This document shows positions 8,543-17,846 of a DNA stretch of 64,000 bases, piece after piece. Location of the stretch: NCBI GenBank assembly GCA_016841365.1, contig JAENZI010000016.1, positions 1 to 64,000 of the forward strand, given 5' to 3'. Numbering within the stretch: position 1 is the first letter of the stretch; each line of letters opens with the position of its first letter. The translations under genes and the position numbers were made by a program. The notes beneath the pieces are model-generated. The model saw only the letters and a list, made by a program, of their open reading frames with translations. It was not told the DNA's origin and searched no databases. The DNA comes from Anaerolineaceae bacterium. Lineage in GTDB: Bacteria > Chloroflexota > Anaerolineae > Anaerolineales > Anaerolineaceae.

Positions 8543-9937
8543 ATGCCCAATATCATCAACCGCATTTTATCGCCGCTGATTGAGAAGTCCGTCAGGGAAC
8601 ACCTGTCGATCAGCGAAACGGACAGCACCTTTTTAGTCGGAACACGCCGCTATGATGAAAGCGAACGCGACCGCCTTGAATATGACCGGGGGGCGGTGCT
8701 TGAGCAGTGCTTGGACGCGTGGCGCACCAGCCCCCTGGCACGGCGGATTGTGGAGCTGACCAGCCAGTATGTGGTCGGGACGGGTTTTGACCTGCACTGC
8801 GAGCACCCGCCGACCAGCGCATTTTTGCATGCGTTTTGGCATCACCGCCTGAACCGGATGCCTTCACGCCTGGTTGAAATGTGCGATGAGCTGACCCGCA
8901 CCGGCAATTTGTTCGTGCTGGTCAGCACAGACCGGGCGGGAATGTCCTATCTGCGGGTCATCCCGGCATCGGATATCGACGCGATCACCCCGGCGGAGAA
9001 TGACATCGAACAGCCGGTGAGCTTTACCACCAAAGCTGATCAAGACCTGCAGACGCACACCTACGCCGCCTACGACCCGCTGACGGATAGCCCGGATGGG
9101 GAAGGCGCTTTTCAACCCGTGACGCTGCACTACAGCATCAACCGGCCAGCAGGGGCGCAATGGGGCGAACCGGATCTTGCACCGCTGTTGACCTGGCTGC
9201 GGCGTTATGCGGCTTGGCTGGAAGACCGTGTGCGGTTGAACCGCTTCAGGAATGCCTTTATGTATGTGGTGCGAGGGAGTTTTGTGAGTGAGGAGGCGCG
9301 CAAAGCCCGGCAGAGCCAGCTTGCAGCCAACCCGCCCAGCCCGGGGTCGATTTTGGTATGTGATGAGAGCGAAACCTGGAGCGTGATCACGCCCAAACTT
9401 GAAGCCCAGGAGGCGATGCAGGACGGGCTGGCGATTAAAAAGCTGATCGCGTCGGGTGTCGGGATCCCGCTGCACTTTTTGGCGGAACCGGAAGGCTCGA
9501 ACCGCACCACGGCGGAGAGCGCAGGCGGGCCGACCTTCCGCCGCTTTGAACAGCGCCAGCAGTATTTTCTGTGGCTGGTTGGGGATCTGCTGCAGGTGGT
9601 GACTGCGCGGCGGGCAATGGTCGTGCATTCAGTCGATCCGGGTGCACCGGTTGCCATTTCCGGCCCGGATATCTCTGCGAGGGATAATGTCGCCCACTCG
9701 ATCGCCTCGGTCAACATCCTGAACGCCTTCGAACGCCTGAAGGATATGGGCTTGATCTCGGATCGGGAGCTGCTGCGGGTGCTCTATCGCTTTGCGGGTG
9801 AAGCCGGTGACCTGGACCAGATTTTGGCTGCGGGCTCGGGGGTTGACCAGCGCCAGCCAGGTGAGATGGTTGACGCGATCAGCAAAGACCCGGTTAACAC
9901 CGCCACTGGTGAACCGAAGGCGGCTGTCATGCCGTAG
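8543..9937 (+). CDS. Phage portal protein
   Basis: LARRIVELTSQYVVGTGFDL, ASGVGIPLHFLAEPEGSNRTTAESAGGPTFRRFEQRQ; located between terminase and capsid genes. Confidence 0.75.
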   Translation: MPNIINRILSPLIEKSVREHLSISETDSTFLVGTRRYDESERDRLEYDRGAVLEQCLDAWRTSPLARRIVELTSQYVVGTGFDLHCEHPPTSAFLHAFWHHRLNRMPSRLVEMCDELTRTGNLFVLVSTDRAGMSYLRVIPASDIDAITPAENDIEQPVSFTTKADQDLQTHTYAAYDPLTDSPDGEGAFQPVTLHYSINRPAGAQWGEPDLAPLLTWLRRYAAWLEDRVRLNRFRNAFMYVVRGSFVSEEARKARQSQLAANPPSPGSILVCDESETWSVITPKLEAQEAMQDGLAIKKLIASGVGIPLHFLAEPEGSNRTTAESAGGPTFRRFEQRQQYFLWLVGDLLQVVTARRAMVVHSVDPGAPVAISGPDISARDNVAHSIASVNILNAFERLKDMGLISDRELLRVLYRFAGEAGDLDQILAAGSGVDQRQPGEMVDAISKDPVNTATGEPKAAVMP

Positions 9938-10013
9938 GCGTAGTTCACCAGGTGTGCGCCGCTCGCATCCTGGTATGACACGAGTATCCGATTCAGTCTG
10001 AATATCAATAGAG

Positions 10014-12035
10014 GTGTTTATGAAAAAATCAGAACCAAGAGGGATGACCCAGCATCAGACGCGGTTTTCTGCCACCGGTCATGCGCTGGAACCCGGTAAG
10101 TTTGAGATCCTGTGCATCACCGCTGGGGACGGCAATGGCTGGCACTTCCCGGCAGAGGTGCTCAGGGCGTCGCTGGCGCTGTGGGAGGGCGTGCACTGCT
10201 TTATTGATCATGCCTGGGCTTCCCGTTCCATCCGCGACCTGGCCGGGCAGGTGATCGAACCCCGCTGGGATGAGAGCTCCCGGGGCATCCGCGCCACGCT
10301 CAAGGCTTTCGGTCCGGGCGGCGCCGTCCTTTCCAAATTTGGGCGGGAGGTGCTGGCGGAATCGCACGCGCCAAAAATCGGCTTTTCGGCAGATGTGGTC
10401 TTCAAATCAGAGGGGCGCAAGGTTAGAGAGATCGTTAAGGTGATCTCGCTGGACCTTGTTTTCGACCCGGCGCGGGGCGGAGCATTTTTGCGGGCATTGA
10501 ACAGTGCCGCGCCGCCTGGCAGCGATCCCAATCTGCTGAATGAGACAAAACCACAGGAACCAATTTCAACCCAACTCACACCTTACGGAGGAAAAACAAT
10601 GTCAGACTCAAAAAATGTTGCACAAGAAGTAAAGAAGGATGATCAAGATCGTAAAGATATCCGTCAAACCCAATTGAGCCAGGTGGTTGAGGAATCCCGT
10701 CAAGCGTGTTTGCAGATGTGCGGCTTTATGCTGGAATCGGGCCTGGGGGCCTCAAATCTGCCCAAACCGGTTCAGGCGCGGATCAGCGCGCAGTTCAAAA
10801 ATCGGATCTTTGAAGTGGACGAACTACAGAGTGCGATTGCCGAAAGTCGAACGATGCTTGCTGAGCTGAGCGCTGGGCAGGCGGTGATTGGCCCTGGGCG
10901 CATCAGCGGTATGTATGATGAGCTGGATAAACTGCAGGCAGCGGTGGATGATCTTTTTGGCCTGCCGCGCGCGCAAAAACTGCAGACTGTTTCCGTGCCA
11001 AGGTTGAGCGGTGTGCGTGAGCTGTATCTGATGCTGACCGGCGACCGCGACCTGCACGGCGGTTATTACCCCGACCGGGTACAACTGGCAACTACGGTGG
11101 ATTTTACCGGCCTGGTCAAAAACGCGCTCAATAAGATCGTCACGAACACCTGGGAGATGCTCGGACGGGCGGGCTATGATTGGTGGCAGCAGATCACCTT
11201 GCAGGAGCATTTCACATCCCTCAACAGCATTACGGGCACATTGATCGGCACGGTGGGTGAATTGCCCGTCGTGGCGGAAGGTGCGGAATATACCGAGCTG
11301 CAGGTGGGAGACAGCCCTGAGTCTGCTGATTTTGTCAAATATGGCGGGTATATCCCTCTGACGTTGGAGTTGATTGACCGGGATGAAACCCGCAAGCTGA
11401 AGGCTTATGCCCGCGAGCTGGGTTCTGCTGGTCTGCGCAAGATCTCATCGCTGGTGTCAGCGATCTTCACCGCAAATGCCGGGGTTGGCCCCACGATGGC
11501 GGATACCGGTGCGCTGTTCAATGCGACCGCAGTCACCACAGCAGGCGGGCACGCGAACCTGTCCACATCCGCATTGGATATGGCTGCCTGGGACGCTGCT
11601 TGCACGGCTGTCTATAACCAGCCGATGCTGATCAAGAATGCCGCAGGCTTATATGGCAACGGCCCCAAGATGGCGATTAACCCCAAGTTCTGCCTGGTGC
11701 CGCGTGCACTACAGAACACCGCCTGGCAGATGCTCAAGGGCGAATTCGTGCGGGAAGCCTCTTATGTTTATGACAATGTGCTCAAGGGTTCCGCTGTGCC
11801 CGTCACCGTGCCGGAATGGACGGATGCAGGGGATTGGGCGGCGGTGTGTGACCCGGCAGTCTCCCCGGCGATCTTTGTGGGTGAGCGGTTCGGCATCATG
11901 CCCGAGATCTATGTCGCCGGGGATGAGCTTTCACCAGCCGTCTTCATGAACGACGAACATCGTCTCAAAGTCCGCCACTTCCTCGCCGTCTGGGTTAATG
12001 ACTTTCGCCCGCTCCATAAATCAAATGTGGCGTGA
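10014..12035 (+). CDS. Fused prohead protease-major capsid protein
   Basis: N-terminal protease-like region (HAWASRSIRDLAGQV.., HAPKIGFSADVVFKSEGRKVREI) then coiled-coil/delta region and capsid-like C-terminal domain. Confidence 0.65.
   Translation: MFMKKSEPRGMTQHQTRFSATGHALEPGKFEILCITAGDGNGWHFPAEVLRASLALWEGVHCFIDHAWASRSIRDLAGQVIEPRWDESSRGIRATLKAFGPGGAVLSKFGREVLAESHAPKIGFSADVVFKSEGRKVREIVKVISLDLVFDPARGGAFLRALNSAAPPGSDPNLLNETKPQEPISTQLTPYGGKTMSDSKNVAQEVKKDDQDRKDIRQTQLSQVVEESRQACLQMCGFMLESGLGASNLPKPVQARISAQFKNRIFEVDELQSAIAESRTMLAELSAGQAVIGPGRISGMYDELDKLQAAVDDLFGLPRAQKLQTVSVPRLSGVRELYLMLTGDRDLHGGYYPDRVQLATTVDFTGLVKNALNKIVTNTWEMLGRAGYDWWQQITLQEHFTSLNSITGTLIGTVGELPVVAEGAEYTELQVGDSPESADFVKYGGYIPLTLELIDRDETRKLKAYARELGSAGLRKISSLVSAIFTANAGVGPTMADTGALFNATAVTTAGGHANLSTSALDMAAWDAACTAVYNQPMLIKNAAGLYGNGPKMAINPKFCLVPRALQNTAWQMLKGEFVREASYVYDNVLKGSAVPVTVPEWTDAGDWAAVCDPAVSPAIFVGERFGIMPEIYVAGDELSPAVFMNDEHRLKVRHFLAVWVNDFRPLHKSNVA
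10586..10601 (+). promoter_or_regulatory. Internal Shine-Dalgarno and in-frame ATG inside the protease-capsid ORF
   Basis: cggaggaaaaacaATG; ATG at 10599 is in frame (codon 196), giving MSDSKNVAQEVKKDDQ. Confidence 0.6.
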
Positions 12036-12328
12036 GTATGCTCTGGCGAATAAGTCCTCGACCGTTACTCCTGAAGCGAAGCGAAGAGGAGTAATGACTT
12101 TCGCCCGCTGCATAAATCAAATGTTGCGTAAGTATGCTCTGGCGAATAAGTCCTCGACCGTTACTCCTGAAGCGAAGCGAAGAGGAGTAATGACTTTCGC
12201 CCGCTGCATAAATCAAATGTTGCGTAAGTATGCTCTGGCGAATAAGTCCTCGACCGTTACTCCTGAAGCGAAGCGAAGCGAAGAGGAGTAATGACTTTCG
12301 CCCGCTCCACAAATCTAATGTCGCGTAG
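12000..12328 (+). repeat. Tandem array: 96-, 96- and 101-bp units plus a terminal partial copy, each beginning with the capsid C-terminus DFRPLHKSNVA-stop
   Basis: Unit starts 12000, 12096, 12192, 12293; 60-nt linker identical apart from a 5-bp GAAGC insertion; 36-nt coding cassettes differ only synonymously; stops TGA, TAA, TAA, TAG. Confidence 0.9.
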
Positions 12329-12331
12329 TCT

Positions 12332-12360
12332 TGTCATTGCGACGAAGGAAGCAATCTCTC
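12332..12360. repeat. Partial REP-like dispersed repeat
   Basis: TGTCATTGCGACGAAGGAAGCAATCTCTC. Confidence 0.65.
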
Positions 12361-12484
12361 GTTTATCTTTTAGCCACAAGCTGGGTGCCCTCAAGGCACA
12401 CCAGCGAAGTGCCAGGCGGCAGGAGCCGCCGGCTAAGCTACCAGCTATTAGCTATCAGCTTAACCCTACTCACCAATCACTATA

Positions 12485-12538
12485 GACTGAAGCGGCGTCA
12501 AGCCGCATCAGTCGTATGCCAAATTCACGAGAATTTGG
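12485..12538 (+). other. Two adjacent hairpins upstream of the holin-like gene
   Basis: GACTGAaGCGGC-gtcaa-GCCGCaTCAGTC and CCAAATTC-acga-GAATTTGG. Confidence 0.65.
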
Positions 12539-12556
12539 CCCTCACAGGAGCCACAC

Positions 12557-12766
12557 ATGTCCAAACTCAAACAACTTCTCACATCCCGTAAATTCTGGGC
12601 TGCACTGGTCGGCCTGATCCTGGTGATCGTGAAAGCCTGGCAGCCCGACTTCCCTCTGTCGGAAGAAGACCTGACGACCCTGATCTATGTGCTGGTGGCT
12701 TACATCCTCGGCACAGGAATCGAGGACGGCTTGAGCCGCACACAGGTCATCAAGAAAATCAATTAA
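12557..12766 (+). CDS. Small membrane protein, holin-like
   Basis: 69 aa, FWAALVGLILVIVKAW and LIYVLVAYILGTGIEDG; phage context. Confidence 0.55.
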   Translation: MSKLKQLLTSRKFWAALVGLILVIVKAWQPDFPLSEEDLTTLIYVLVAYILGTGIEDGLSRTQVIKKIN

Positions 12767-12774
12767 CCCTTTAG

Positions 12775-12812
12775 TCCTGGGGGGCTTGCGTTTGCGAGCT
12801 CCCCCAGGAGGG
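12775..12812 (+). terminator. GC-rich hairpin CCTGGGGG...CCCCCAGG
   Basis: Inverted repeat in intergenic gap after the holin-like ORF. Confidence 0.5.
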
Positions 12813-12832
12813 CTTGAATGAAAGGACCTACG

Positions 12833-13042
12833 ATGCCGACCAAACCTGATACTTACGAGATTGCCGCCAGCCTTGCGGGCGGTGAACCGCTTGACTTCAA
12901 ACGCTATCCAGATGGGGGCCTGGTGGTGATTGCACCTAACGGTCAAAAGCTGCGCTTTTCCGCCCGGCAGGTGGCAGCAGCCGCAGCAAAGGTAAAGCGC
13001 GCTGCGACCTTAAAGCCTTCCCGCCCATCCAAATCTTCCTGA
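12833..13042 (+). CDS. Hypothetical small phage-island protein
   Basis: MPTKPDTYEIAASLAGGEPLDFKRYPDGGLVVIAPNGQKLRFSARQV; colinear with the island. Confidence 0.5.
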   Translation: MPTKPDTYEIAASLAGGEPLDFKRYPDGGLVVIAPNGQKLRFSARQVAAAAAKVKRAATLKPSRPSKSS

Positions 13043-13121
13043 TTTGAATGATGCAAAGGCATGTTTTCATCCCCGTCAGCACATTCATAAATTGATTGAT
13101 TTTATAAGAATTGAGGTTTTT

Positions 13122-13550
13122 ATGTCCATCACACTTTCGTCCGTTCGAGACCAGCTCGAACGCCAGCTTTTCGATACCGCTAACCTCACCTGGCCTGCTG
13201 ATGTGCTTGACGAGGCCTTGCGTGCTGCCCTGGCAGACCTTTCGACATCTTATGGTACACCGCTGACCCTGCAAGACCTGGATGGGGCATTGCTCACCAC
13301 ATTCGAAGAGCATGACCTGGCTTGCCTGGTCGCCGGCGGGTCGGCATACTGCCTGCGGTTCCGTCTGACGCGTAAATTTGAAGAAGCCATCCCCAGCACG
13401 GAAACGCCGCTCGACCTTGCCCAATGGGCAACGGACGCGATGGCGCATTTCCAGAGCTTGCTGACGCTGGTGCGCTTGCGTAAATTTCAGCAAAACCTCG
13501 ATCAACCCTATGCCGGCTGGACGTGGGAGGAAGGGAGTGATTTCTCATGA
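13122..13550 (+). CDS. Phage head-tail connector/adaptor-like protein
   Basis: ATG at 13122 in frame with the longer track ORF; helical, size and position typical; overlaps next ORF by 4 bp. Confidence 0.45.
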   Translation: MSITLSSVRDQLERQLFDTANLTWPADVLDEALRAALADLSTSYGTPLTLQDLDGALLTTFEEHDLACLVAGGSAYCLRFRLTRKFEEAIPSTETPLDLAQWATDAMAHFQSLLTLVRLRKFQQNLDQPYAGWTWEEGSDFS

Positions 13551-14878
13551 ACCAGATAGCCATTGGTGAACCAGGGGCATGGACGGTCCTGGACGGTGCC
13601 GGGGTGGCAATGCCCTTCGTCTCGGCTGCGATGATTTTTAACTATTCATCGGAGGAAAGAGTTAGAGAAAGCGTTGAGATGAAATTATCGGGCACACCGG
13701 CGCAGCTTTCCGCAGCACTTGCGGCGATCGAGACCATTCGGCTGCGCGCATTAGCTTATGCGCGGGGTGAATATGTCTCTCCCCAATACCTGCGCTTTTG
13801 GCCTACGGATGCAGACCTTTATTACTACGCCCAAATGGATGATATCTGGATAGAAACCAACCCGGATGCCTATATCACGCGCCAAAAAGGCTCACTGCTG
13901 ATCATCCTGCACTACACGCGCCACAACCACTTTGATGGAGATGAAATCCCCCTGCCCCTCACCGGCCGGATCGGCGAGGACCTCACCACGCCCATCCCCA
14001 TCCTCAACCATACCTCGACCACATCTTCACCCAGCTCTACCCTGCTGGCCAAAGCCGAGCACGCCGTCACGCACCTGCCAGCACCCCTGCGGATTGAGGT
14101 GGCAAACACCCGTCTTTCGACCACCTTCCGTTCGCTGTTCATCGGCCTTTACCACCATCCGACCCATACTGGCGATGAGAACTTCTTTGTCAATGCCGGT
14201 TCCCTCACCGGCGGCACCCTCTACCCCGACGCGGGTGCCATCGACGGCAACTACCGCCGCGTGACCTGGACATCATCCGCCTGGACCGACCTGCTTTCGC
14301 ACCCCATCCCGCCGAATTATGCCGTGGCCGATGACGGCCGCACCTTCCGGCCCATATTGCACCTGCGCAACACCCATGTCTATAACCTGCACCTGCGCCT
14401 GTCGCTGATCCGAGATGGTTCGGTGCTGCAGACCTGCGAACCGGTCTATTCCCCGCCCAACTGCAATTACGTCCTCTTCCCGCCTTTGCAGATCCCGCCC
14501 AACCAGCTATTACGCGAGCTTTCGCCCCTCACACTTGACCTGCAGCTCTCGGGTCTGCGCGAGACCGGTGCGGCGTCCACCCTCGATGTGGACCAGATCG
14601 CCTTGTTCCCCCTGGATGGTGCCGCCTATTTTCAAGGCTTCACCCACCTGGACCAGCACGATGTGCTGATCGACGACAGCCACCGGGGGATCTCGGTGGT
14701 GCGCGATGAGAACACCCACGAGACCGTGGCGCACCTGCGCCAGGGTGGACCCTTGCTTTTATATCCCAACGAGAACACGCGCTTCTTCTTTGCCATGATC
14801 AACAGCAGCAACCTGATCGACATTGACCAGACCGCCTCGGTCCAGATCACATACCGCCCGCGGGTGAGGGTGCTATGA
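13547..14878 (+). CDS. Hypothetical phage structural (tail-like) protein
   Basis: 443 aa, beta-rich; translationally coupled with both neighbours by 4-bp overlaps. Confidence 0.45.
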   Translation: MNQIAIGEPGAWTVLDGAGVAMPFVSAAMIFNYSSEERVRESVEMKLSGTPAQLSAALAAIETIRLRALAYARGEYVSPQYLRFWPTDADLYYYAQMDDIWIETNPDAYITRQKGSLLIILHYTRHNHFDGDEIPLPLTGRIGEDLTTPIPILNHTSTTSSPSSTLLAKAEHAVTHLPAPLRIEVANTRLSTTFRSLFIGLYHHPTHTGDENFFVNAGSLTGGTLYPDAGAIDGNYRRVTWTSSAWTDLLSHPIPPNYAVADDGRTFRPILHLRNTHVYNLHLRLSLIRDGSVLQTCEPVYSPPNCNYVLFPPLQIPPNQLLRELSPLTLDLQLSGLRETGAASTLDVDQIALFPLDGAAYFQGFTHLDQHDVLIDDSHRGISVVRDENTHETVAHLRQGGPLLLYPNENTRFFFAMINSSNLIDIDQTASVQITYRPRVRVL

Positions 14879-16398
14879 GCTACACTATATCTTTTCTCTC
14901 ACGTGACTTTGCGTCGCCGGTCTTCATCGGCTTGCACGCTGAACCCCTGCAGCTCGCCTGGTCAGCCTTTGGCGGCCCAGATTTCGCCAAAATCCAGCTT
15001 ACCGGTCCGGCAGAACTACTGATCGAGGCCGCTGGTTTATTGCGCTGCCCGGTGACTATTTCCGATCAACGTGGCACTAAGGTCTGGTGGGGAGTTGTCG
15101 ACACAATCACAATTCACAGGGACCAGACACAGATCAAGGTCTCACTGGAGGACGTGTTTAACAAGGTCAAAGTGGCGTATTCTTTCATTTCCCCCGACAA
15201 CCGCCTGGGTGACCGGCGCGTGACCGCCTACGCCTCGGATCTTGCTTCGCAGACCGAGTACGGCGTCAAAGAAACCGTCCTGCAGTATGCTGACCTGGAT
15301 GATGTCTATGCCGAGAGCCTGCGCGACACCTTCCTCAACCTGCACGCCTGGCCGAAGTCAACGCTGTCCAGCCTTGAAAGTCCTGCTGCATTAGTCGAAT
15401 TGCACTGCTCGGGTTGGTTCCACACCCTCGGTTGGTCAGCCTATGACAACGCGCAGGGTTTCTTTGCCAACTATGGTCCGGGACCCGGGTCGATCAACTT
15501 TGGCCGCCCGAACTGGCGCCTGCCATCCCAGATGATCAGCACCGGCGACACCTCGCTCAAGGTGAAGTATGTCTACTTCCAAATGCGCCGCAACGGCACC
15601 GCCGCCGGTGAGACATATGCCCGGGTTTACTCGAATTCCGCCGCCACCCCGAGCACCATTCTCGGTGCCTCGGAGGTGGTCTATGCCAGCACATTGCCTT
15701 CGCAAACCTACCAGTGGATCAAATTTACCTTTGCTACCCCCGTGACGCTCAATGCCCACACTGCCTACTGGGTCAGCGCCTATTACCCCGTCACCGATCC
15801 CGTGAACAACATCGTCCTGCGCACCGACGAAAACGCCACCTATTTTCAAGACAATCACTTTGCCAAATACAACGACGCCGGGACCTGGAAATTCATCCCC
15901 AACATCACCTCACCCGGAACCAATCCGCATCTGATCTTTCGTGTGGTGTGTGTGGCGGATACCGGCGAGCAGATCCTCAATACTGCCACCGCTGGCGGTC
16001 AGTTCTTCGAGCGCATCACCGGCCTGACGACCAGCGTCGAGACCTGTCCCTACCAGCGCAATCCTATCTCAGCCCAGAAGCGCCTCGAACACCTGATGAC
16101 CCTCGGCACTGCGGACCACCGAATGGTGCTGGCAAGCGTATCCGCCAATCGCCACCTGTCCTTTTATGAGCAGCCCGACTCATCCACCCCACCCGTCTAT
16201 ATCACCAGGAACGGACGCTTCTATACCTTCCAAGGCATCCCCATCCCACCCGCTCAACCGCCCGTGGGACAGTTTGCCGCATTAGCCAACACTGCCCGGG
16301 TCAGCCATCCCTTTGATCAGCATCGCCTGCCAACATGCTTTGTGCGCAATGCCCTGCTCAACACCATCACTGGTGTGATTCATATCAATAATGAGTAA
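14875..16398 (+). CDS. Phage tail-like protein with an internal beta-sandwich insertion
   Basis: N- and C-terminal tail-like regions flank TSLKVKYVYFQMRRNGTAAGETYARVYS...FTFATPVTLNAHTAYWVSAYYP, resembling extracellular jelly-roll domains. Confidence 0.45.
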   Translation: MSYTISFLSRDFASPVFIGLHAEPLQLAWSAFGGPDFAKIQLTGPAELLIEAAGLLRCPVTISDQRGTKVWWGVVDTITIHRDQTQIKVSLEDVFNKVKVAYSFISPDNRLGDRRVTAYASDLASQTEYGVKETVLQYADLDDVYAESLRDTFLNLHAWPKSTLSSLESPAALVELHCSGWFHTLGWSAYDNAQGFFANYGPGPGSINFGRPNWRLPSQMISTGDTSLKVKYVYFQMRRNGTAAGETYARVYSNSAATPSTILGASEVVYASTLPSQTYQWIKFTFATPVTLNAHTAYWVSAYYPVTDPVNNIVLRTDENATYFQDNHFAKYNDAGTWKFIPNITSPGTNPHLIFRVVCVADTGEQILNTATAGGQFFERITGLTTSVETCPYQRNPISAQKRLEHLMTLGTADHRMVLASVSANRHLSFYEQPDSSTPPVYITRNGRFYTFQGIPIPPAQPPVGQFAALANTARVSHPFDQHRLPTCFVRNALLNTITGVIHINNE

Positions 16399-16510
16399 AG
16401 TTTCTTCCTGGATAGGTTGGTTAAAATTTTACCGATTGCTAAATCCGCGTTATGATTAAGCCTGAAATTGAGCGCATCGAAATTTCTCGCAAAAACAGGA
16501 GGGAAGGCGT

Positions 16511-17833
16511 ATGCCAAAAGGGACTTACACATTTCCGGAAGGGTTTTTATGGGGAACGGCCACTGCTGCCCATCAGGTAGAGGGACGCAATCAGAACAAC
16601 ACCTGGTACGCCTGGGAACAGGAAGAGGGGCGGATCATTGATGGGCATAAATCCGGGTTGGCATGTGATTGGTGGGGCGGTCGCTGGCGGGAGGATTTTG
16701 ACCGGGCACAGGGGGGTAATCAAAACGCCCATCGCTTGTCCGTCGCCTGGAGCCGAATCCAGCCTGCCCCGGATGTATGGGATGAGAATGCTCTGGACCG
16801 CTATCGCGAAATCTTGGTTGGGTTGCAATCACGGAAGATGAAACCGATGGTGACCCTGCATCATTTCAGCGAGCCCTTATGGGTGGCTGAATTTGGCGGG
16901 TGGGAGAATGAAGGCATCGTTGACCTGTTTAGCACTTTTGTCCGAAAGACAGTTGAAGCCCTGAAGCCGTATTGCGACTTGTGGGTGACAATTAACGAGC
17001 CGAACGTGTTTGCGTTTAGCGCATTTATTGAAGGCGTTTTCCCGCCCGGGAAGAAGGATATCAAAACGGCTTTACGAGTGATGCAGCACATGGTCCAGGC
17101 CCATGCCCGGGCATATACCATCATTCACGATCTGCAACCTGACGCCAGGGTGGGCATTGCCCACCATTACCGCGGGTTCAAGCCTGCGTCCTGGCTGCCA
17201 ACAGACCGCTGGACGGCGAATATTTACCATACATTATTTAATGACCTGATCCCGCGCACCCTGAACGATGGTGTGTTTAACACCATTATCAAAAAAGAAC
17301 ACTTCGCTGATGCCGTTGGCACGCAGGATTTCTTCGGGCTGAATTATTACACAACCGAGCAGGTGCGGTTTGACCTGCTGGCACGCAAGGATCTGTATAG
17401 CAAACGGACTTACCCTGAAGGCACAGCCTTAAGCGAAACGGGCTTTATTGCCAACATGCCAGGCGGGATGATGGACAGCGTGCGCTGGGCTTCATCATAT
17501 GGCTTGCCGATCATCATCACTGAAAACGGCGTGGAAGATTCACAGGACAGCCTTCGCTCTCGTTATTTAATAGAACACCTGCACACCCTGTGGGGGGCGA
17601 TGAATACGGATGCGGTGGTGGAAGGTTATTTCCACTGGTCATTAGTGGATAATTTTGAGTGGGAGCGTGGCTGGACTCAACGGTTCGGCTTATGGGGGTT
17701 GGATCGTGAGACCCAAGCCCGCATCCGCCGCCCCAGCGTGAACCTGTATGCAGAAATTTGCCGGATGAACGGTATCTCAGCGGACCTGGTCGAAGAATAT
17801 GCCCCAGAATCGATGGAGCGATTGTTCCCTTAA
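16511..17833 (+). CDS. Glycoside hydrolase family 1 beta-glucosidase
   Basis: FPEGFLWGTATAAHQVEG, TINEPNVFAF, IITENGVED, VEGYFHWSLVDNFEWERGW; SD aggaggg. Confidence 0.9.
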   Translation: MPKGTYTFPEGFLWGTATAAHQVEGRNQNNTWYAWEQEEGRIIDGHKSGLACDWWGGRWREDFDRAQGGNQNAHRLSVAWSRIQPAPDVWDENALDRYREILVGLQSRKMKPMVTLHHFSEPLWVAEFGGWENEGIVDLFSTFVRKTVEALKPYCDLWVTINEPNVFAFSAFIEGVFPPGKKDIKTALRVMQHMVQAHARAYTIIHDLQPDARVGIAHHYRGFKPASWLPTDRWTANIYHTLFNDLIPRTLNDGVFNTIIKKEHFADAVGTQDFFGLNYYTTEQVRFDLLARKDLYSKRTYPEGTALSETGFIANMPGGMMDSVRWASSYGLPIIITENGVEDSQDSLRSRYLIEHLHTLWGAMNTDAVVEGYFHWSLVDNFEWERGWTQRFGLWGLDRETQARIRRPSVNLYAEICRMNGISADLVEEYAPESMERLFP

Positions 17834-17846
17834 TGATTGATGTACA

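Noticed and set aside
8864-9628. 254-aa minus-strand ORF opposite the portal gene
   Set aside because: Antisense shadow in GC-rich coding DNA; no recognisable motif.
11995-12312. ORFs of 97-105 aa across the tandem repeat on both strands
   Set aside because: Open frames result from the 96-bp (multiple of three) periodicity and translate repeat DNA; no independent coding support.
12000-12328. CRISPR array
   Set aside because: Units are about 96-bp tandem copies with near-identical linkers and coding cassettes; there are no unique spacers and no cas genes.
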